A stretch of 64,000 bases of DNA. Source: Hymenobacter glacialis. Its GTDB lineage: Bacteria; Bacteroidota; Bacteroidia; Cytophagales; Hymenobacteraceae. Made by a program: the position numbers and the translations under genes. Of this stretch, positions 61,492 through 64,000 are shown one piece after another; within the stretch, counting starts at the first letter, position 1; every line of letters starts with the position of its first letter. The stretch lies in NCBI RefSeq assembly GCF_001816165.1, contig NZ_MDZC01000133.1, positions 1-64,000 of the forward strand, written 5' to 3'. The notes under the pieces are model-generated. The model saw nothing but the letters and a program-made list of their open reading frames with translations. It had not been told where the DNA came from and ran no database searches.

Positions 61492-61761
61492 ATGAAATCC
61501 CTTCGTCACTTCACCTCCCGTTTGCCGCTCGCGGCTCTCCTGATGCCTTTGATGCTGCTGTTCACTTCCTGTGATGGTCGCAATGACAACGGTAGCCTTT
61601 CCATCTTTGGCGTGCTCTACGTCATCATGGCCATTGCGGCCCTGGTTAGCTTGCTCAAGCAGGACTGGAGCCTCACCAAAAAGCTTATCTGGGGTGCCAT
61701 TATCTGGTTCTTTCCCTTTGGCGGTTCCATTATCTACTTCCTGTTTTCAGGCCGGAAGTAA
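61492..61761 (+). CDS. Small PLDc_N-like membrane lipoprotein
   Basis: The 89-residue protein has a lipobox (LLFTSC) and two membrane helices of the phospholipase-D-nuclease N-terminal type (GVLYVIMAIAALVSLLK and LIWGAIIWFFPFGGSIIYFL). In this family the two helices anchor cardiolipin synthases but also occur alone in small membrane proteins. No enzyme domain follows, so its role is unknown. A strong terminator lies downstream. Confidence 0.78.
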   Translation: MKSLRHFTSRLPLAALLMPLMLLFTSCDGRNDNGSLSIFGVLYVIMAIAALVSLLKQDWSLTKKLIWGAIIWFFPFGGSIIYFLFSGRK

Positions 61762-61781
61762 CCGCTCAAAACAGCAACAGC

Positions 61782-61820
61782 AAAAAGCCCCAACCAGTCA
61801 TCTGGTCGGGGCTTTTTGCT
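61782..61820. terminator. Bidirectional terminator
   Basis: The stem AAAAAGCCCCAACCAG / CTGGTCGGGGCTTTTT with one mismatch and a 4-base loop lies between convergent genes. Confidence 0.88.
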
Positions 61821-61870
61821 GGGTTTAAGTAGATGGGCTGGCGCGCAGCCCAGGTATCGGCAGCCTTTTT

Positions 61871-62494
61871 CTATTGGTTGAGCAGTCGCTTTTTTTCGAG
61901 TCGCGCTACACCGCGTAGCAGCTCGCCGCTGTTCGTAATCTGGGTCATCTGCCAATGGTCGCCCAAACGGCGCAGCTTCACTTCTACCACCATGGTGGTG
62001 TCGTACTTGGGCTGCGATACCTCCAGGCCCACGTAAGCATTGTCGCCTTCCTCGCGGCTGTACTTGATGCCTTTGAACTGGCTGTCGGCGCTCACCACGC
62101 GGCTGGCCAGCCCGGTCAGCGAGACGTTCACAACGTGTTTCGGCGCTGCATCTGCTGCCGCCTGCAGCGAACCTGTCTCCACGTAGCGTTCCACTTCTTT
62201 GTGGGCCGCTTTGGCCAGAGCCGGCTTCAGCATCCGCAATGCCCCGCCCATCATCAGCCCGCCGCCTGGTACCAGCGACGCCAGCGCTGAGCCCTGTTGG
62301 GCCACGTCGTCCACCAGGTGACTGGTCACGCTGCTCACGTCCACGTACTTCTCAAACGCGGCCATGTCGTGCGACTGCACCGCCGCTGCGGCCATCACCA
62401 ACGCTCCTTCCGGCCCGTTCTTCAAGCTCTGGTAGTAATAGTATCCTCCGGCCCCCAGGGCTATCAGCAATACAAGCAACAGTAGTTTTTTCAT
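61871..62494 (-). CDS. DUF2939-like membrane-anchored protein
   Basis: The 207-residue protein has a single N-terminal membrane helix (KKLLLLVLLIALGAGGYYYY) with the rest outside the cytoplasm. MAAFEKYVDVSSVTSHLVDD is the DUF2939 pattern of a helix and a conserved YVD region. The end is a beta-rich segment (VVEVKLRRLGDHWQMTQIT). The function is unknown. Confidence 0.78.
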   Translation of the reverse strand: MKKLLLLVLLIALGAGGYYYYQSLKNGPEGALVMAAAAVQSHDMAAFEKYVDVSSVTSHLVDDVAQQGSALASLVPGGGLMMGGALRMLKPALAKAAHKEVERYVETGSLQAAADAAPKHVVNVSLTGLASRVVSADSQFKGIKYSREEGDNAYVGLEVSQPKYDTTMVVEVKLRRLGDHWQMTQITNSGELLRGVARLEKKRLLNQ

Positions 62495-62639
62495 GGGTAC
62501 CTAAGCAATAAGGTTGAACCACGAAATTACCCCAAACCCCGGGTTTCAGCGTTGCTGTCGTATAGCAAGGAGCATTGTGCTAAGGCCTGACGTAAGAGCA
62601 TGGTTTACCTGTTGACTTTTGAATTCTTATCCTTGTGCC

Positions 62640-63503
62640 ATGCTCTCCCCCTCTAATAGCCTCCCTGCGCCTTTGCGCCCGGAAGTGCACGGCCACCGCG
62701 GCTGTCGCGGCCTGCGCCCCGAAAACACCCTGCCTGCCTTCCTGCACGCCCTGACACTAGGCGTTGATGTCATCGAATTAGACGTCGTCATCTCGGCTGA
62801 TAAACAAGTTGTCGTATCCCACGAACCCTGGCTCAACCCGCTCATTTGCCTCGGCCCCGCTGGTGAATCCATTTCATTGGCAGATGGCCGGAATTACAAC
62901 CTATACCAGGTGCCCTACGCCACCATCCGGCGTTGCGACTGCGGACAGCTTCGTCATCCTAGCTTCCCGGAGCAGGCTTCTCAACCTGCTTATAAGCCCC
63001 TGTTAAGCGAGGTGTTCTCTATCCTGAGAAGCGCCACAGCCAGCCTCGGCCGGCCGCCAGTCAGCTACTCGGTAGAAATAAAATGCACCCCAGCGGGAGA
63101 CAACGTGTTCCACCCAGCGCCCGCCGAATTTTTCGACTTGGTGGTGGCCGAGCTGACCGCAGCCGAGGTCTCGGAGCGCACCACGCTGCTGTGTTTTGAT
63201 GCGCGCATCCTGGAACTGGCCCACCGCCTACGGCCCGATCTAGCCACTTGCTTCTTACTCGAAGACCAACTGCCGTGGGCCTCAAGCCTGCACCAGCTTG
63301 AATTCCTTCCCAGCACTTTTGGCCCCGATGCAACCACCATCACACCCGCCGCGGTTGATGCTTTGCGAAGTGAATTTCCCAGCCTCCGCCTGGTGCCTTG
63401 GACTGTAAACAACCCCACCGATATGCAACGCCTGTTAGCCCTGGGTGTGGACGGCATGACAACCGATTACCCTGACCGGTTGCTCTCATTGCTTTCTGCT
63501 TAG
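62640..63503 (+). CDS. Glycerophosphodiester phosphodiesterase (GDPD)
   Basis: The 287-residue TIM-barrel enzyme releases glycerol-3-phosphate from glycerophosphodiesters. VHGHRGCRGLRPENTLPAF carries the catalytic HRG...PEN, DVIELDVVISADKQVVVSHE adds the metal-binding ELD and the second His, and the end has VPWTVNNPTDMQRLLALGVDGMTTDYP. No signal peptide is seen, so it is predicted to be cytoplasmic. The ATG at 62640 is used rather than an upstream TTG. A terminator follows. Confidence 0.93.
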   Translation: MLSPSNSLPAPLRPEVHGHRGCRGLRPENTLPAFLHALTLGVDVIELDVVISADKQVVVSHEPWLNPLICLGPAGESISLADGRNYNLYQVPYATIRRCDCGQLRHPSFPEQASQPAYKPLLSEVFSILRSATASLGRPPVSYSVEIKCTPAGDNVFHPAPAEFFDLVVAELTAAEVSERTTLLCFDARILELAHRLRPDLATCFLLEDQLPWASSLHQLEFLPSTFGPDATTITPAAVDALRSEFPSLRLVPWTVNNPTDMQRLLALGVDGMTTDYPDRLLSLLSA

Positions 63504-63554
63504 TAAACAGAATTTCCTGCGTGGTACAAATAGTTATATGTGCCGCCTAATCTT

Positions 63555-63581
63555 GGCCTGCTGACTTCAGCAGGCCTTTTT
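63555..63581 (+). terminator. Rho-independent terminator after the GDPD gene
   Basis: GGCCTGCTG / CAGCAGGCC with a 4-base loop and a T5 run. Confidence 0.88.
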
Positions 63582-63606
63582 GTTATTGTAACGCAAAGCT
63601 CATAAT

Positions 63607-63631
63607 GTGTTACAAGATAATTTTGTAACAC
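63607..63631. promoter_or_regulatory. Palindromic site upstream of the HTH gene
   Basis: GTGTTACAA at 63607-63615 pairs with TTGTAACAC at 63623-63631. Half-sites recur as GTGTTACAT at 63671-63679 and GCGTTACAC at 63764-63772, just before the start codon, in an AT-rich leader of 200 bases. Confidence 0.5.
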
Positions 63632-63783
63632 TTTGGTGATACGTAATATTTGTACACATTTACGTTTTATGTGTTACATGTTATGCTGTAATGTAATAAC
63701 AATGCATTTTAAAAACAGAAACATATTTGTTTAATTCGTGCATAGTGTACATATTTGCATAAGCGTTACACACCGCGTTTATT

Positions 63784-64000
63784 ATGACACATCAAGGGGA
63801 AATCCTGCAGGAGGCTATCAAAAACAGCGGTATTTCCATTACGCGTATCGTAGAGGAGTTGGGTATTACACGTCCAACCATTTATCGTAAATTCAAAGAA
63901 GAAACAATTGATTACAACTTCGTAAAAAGAATAGGTGATATTATTAATCACGACTTTTCCAACGACTTTACAGTTGTTCAACAATCGTCACTTCCTTTTG
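63784..64000 (+). CDS. Helix-turn-helix regulator, N-terminal 72 residues (runs off the right edge)
   Basis: From the ATG at 63784 the frame stays open to the last base. The start MTHQGEILQEAIKNSGIS is followed by ITRIVEELGITRPTIYRKF, a clear helix-turn-helix of the type found in small Bacteroidota transcription factors, and then a segment ending VQQSSLPF. The DNA is AT-rich compared with the rest of the window, and the palindromic sites upstream suggest self-regulation. The C-terminal part is missing, so the family cannot be named. A minus-strand frame at 63766-63984 is its shadow. Confidence 0.7.
   Translation, partial: MTHQGEILQEAIKNSGISITRIVEELGITRPTIYRKFKEETIDYNFVKRIGDIINHDFSNDFTVVQQSSLPF

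Overview
The window looks like chromosome from a high-GC Bacteroidota bacterium of the Cytophagales, most likely Hymenobacter or a close relative. The evidence is gliding/type IX secretion genes (a PorP/SprF-family protein and GldJ), Bacteroidota-only families (DUF4175, DUF4382, Big_5 lipoproteins), promoters of the Bacteroidota TAnnTTTG type a short distance upstream of genes, no obvious Shine-Dalgarno sites, and roughly 60% GC coding DNA. The genus is an inference.

Layout. 1-0.9 kb: an IS110-family transposase cut by the left edge, with the non-coding DNA where these elements encode their guide (bridge) RNA. 1-9.5 kb: a DinB protein, an uncharacterised lipoprotein, a BlaI/BlaR-type regulatory pair (blaI frameshifted) under two palindromic operators, a periplasmic trehalase, an outer-membrane barrel and a subtilase lipoprotein. 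9.6-19.3 kb: S33 and S9 peptidases, a dodecin-like protein, fumC, an acetyltransferase overlapping dgkA, and small proteins. 19.4-26.5 kb: a large AsmA protein, an OmpA-domain protein, a PorP/SprF protein and gldJ. 26.7-39.8 kb: comF, an AhpD-like protein, exonuclease III, a DUF4175 coiled-coil membrane protein, an anti-sigma-like ATPase, ybeY, a leucyl/arginyl-transferase-like protein, mnmG, a methyltransferase and a frameshifted Big_5 lipoprotein. 39.95-41.85 kb: a dense cluster of DnaA-box-like sequences with AT-rich stretches, proposed as a candidate replication origin, with two small genes inside it. 41.9-53 kb: a PiT phosphate transporter, glyQS, an MMPL exporter, an ileS with a swapped HIGH motif (GIHH), and two tandem lspA genes. 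53-64 kb: an AT-rich PQQ-propeller lipoprotein, a fused two-ATPase peptide ABC protein with a palindromic repeat in frame, rnr, a DUF2695 gene bracketed by repeat arms, a polyprenyl synthase, a rhomboid, small membrane proteins, a GDPD and a partial HTH gene.

How it fits together. About ten predicted lipoproteins, two signal peptidase II genes and GldJ point to heavy use of the lipoprotein and outer-membrane pathways. Most of the rest is housekeeping (translation, tRNA modification, rRNA maturation, isoprenoids, phosphate uptake).

The most unusual feature is the intergenic DNA. It holds at least nineteen long inverted-repeat elements of about seven sequence types. Nine belong to one family of about 95-125 bp. 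A second family brackets terminators, once lies in frame inside a protein-coding gene, and once encloses a whole gene. The two frameshifts (blaI and the Big_5 lipoprotein) are single-base losses in GC-rich runs and may be sequencing errors.
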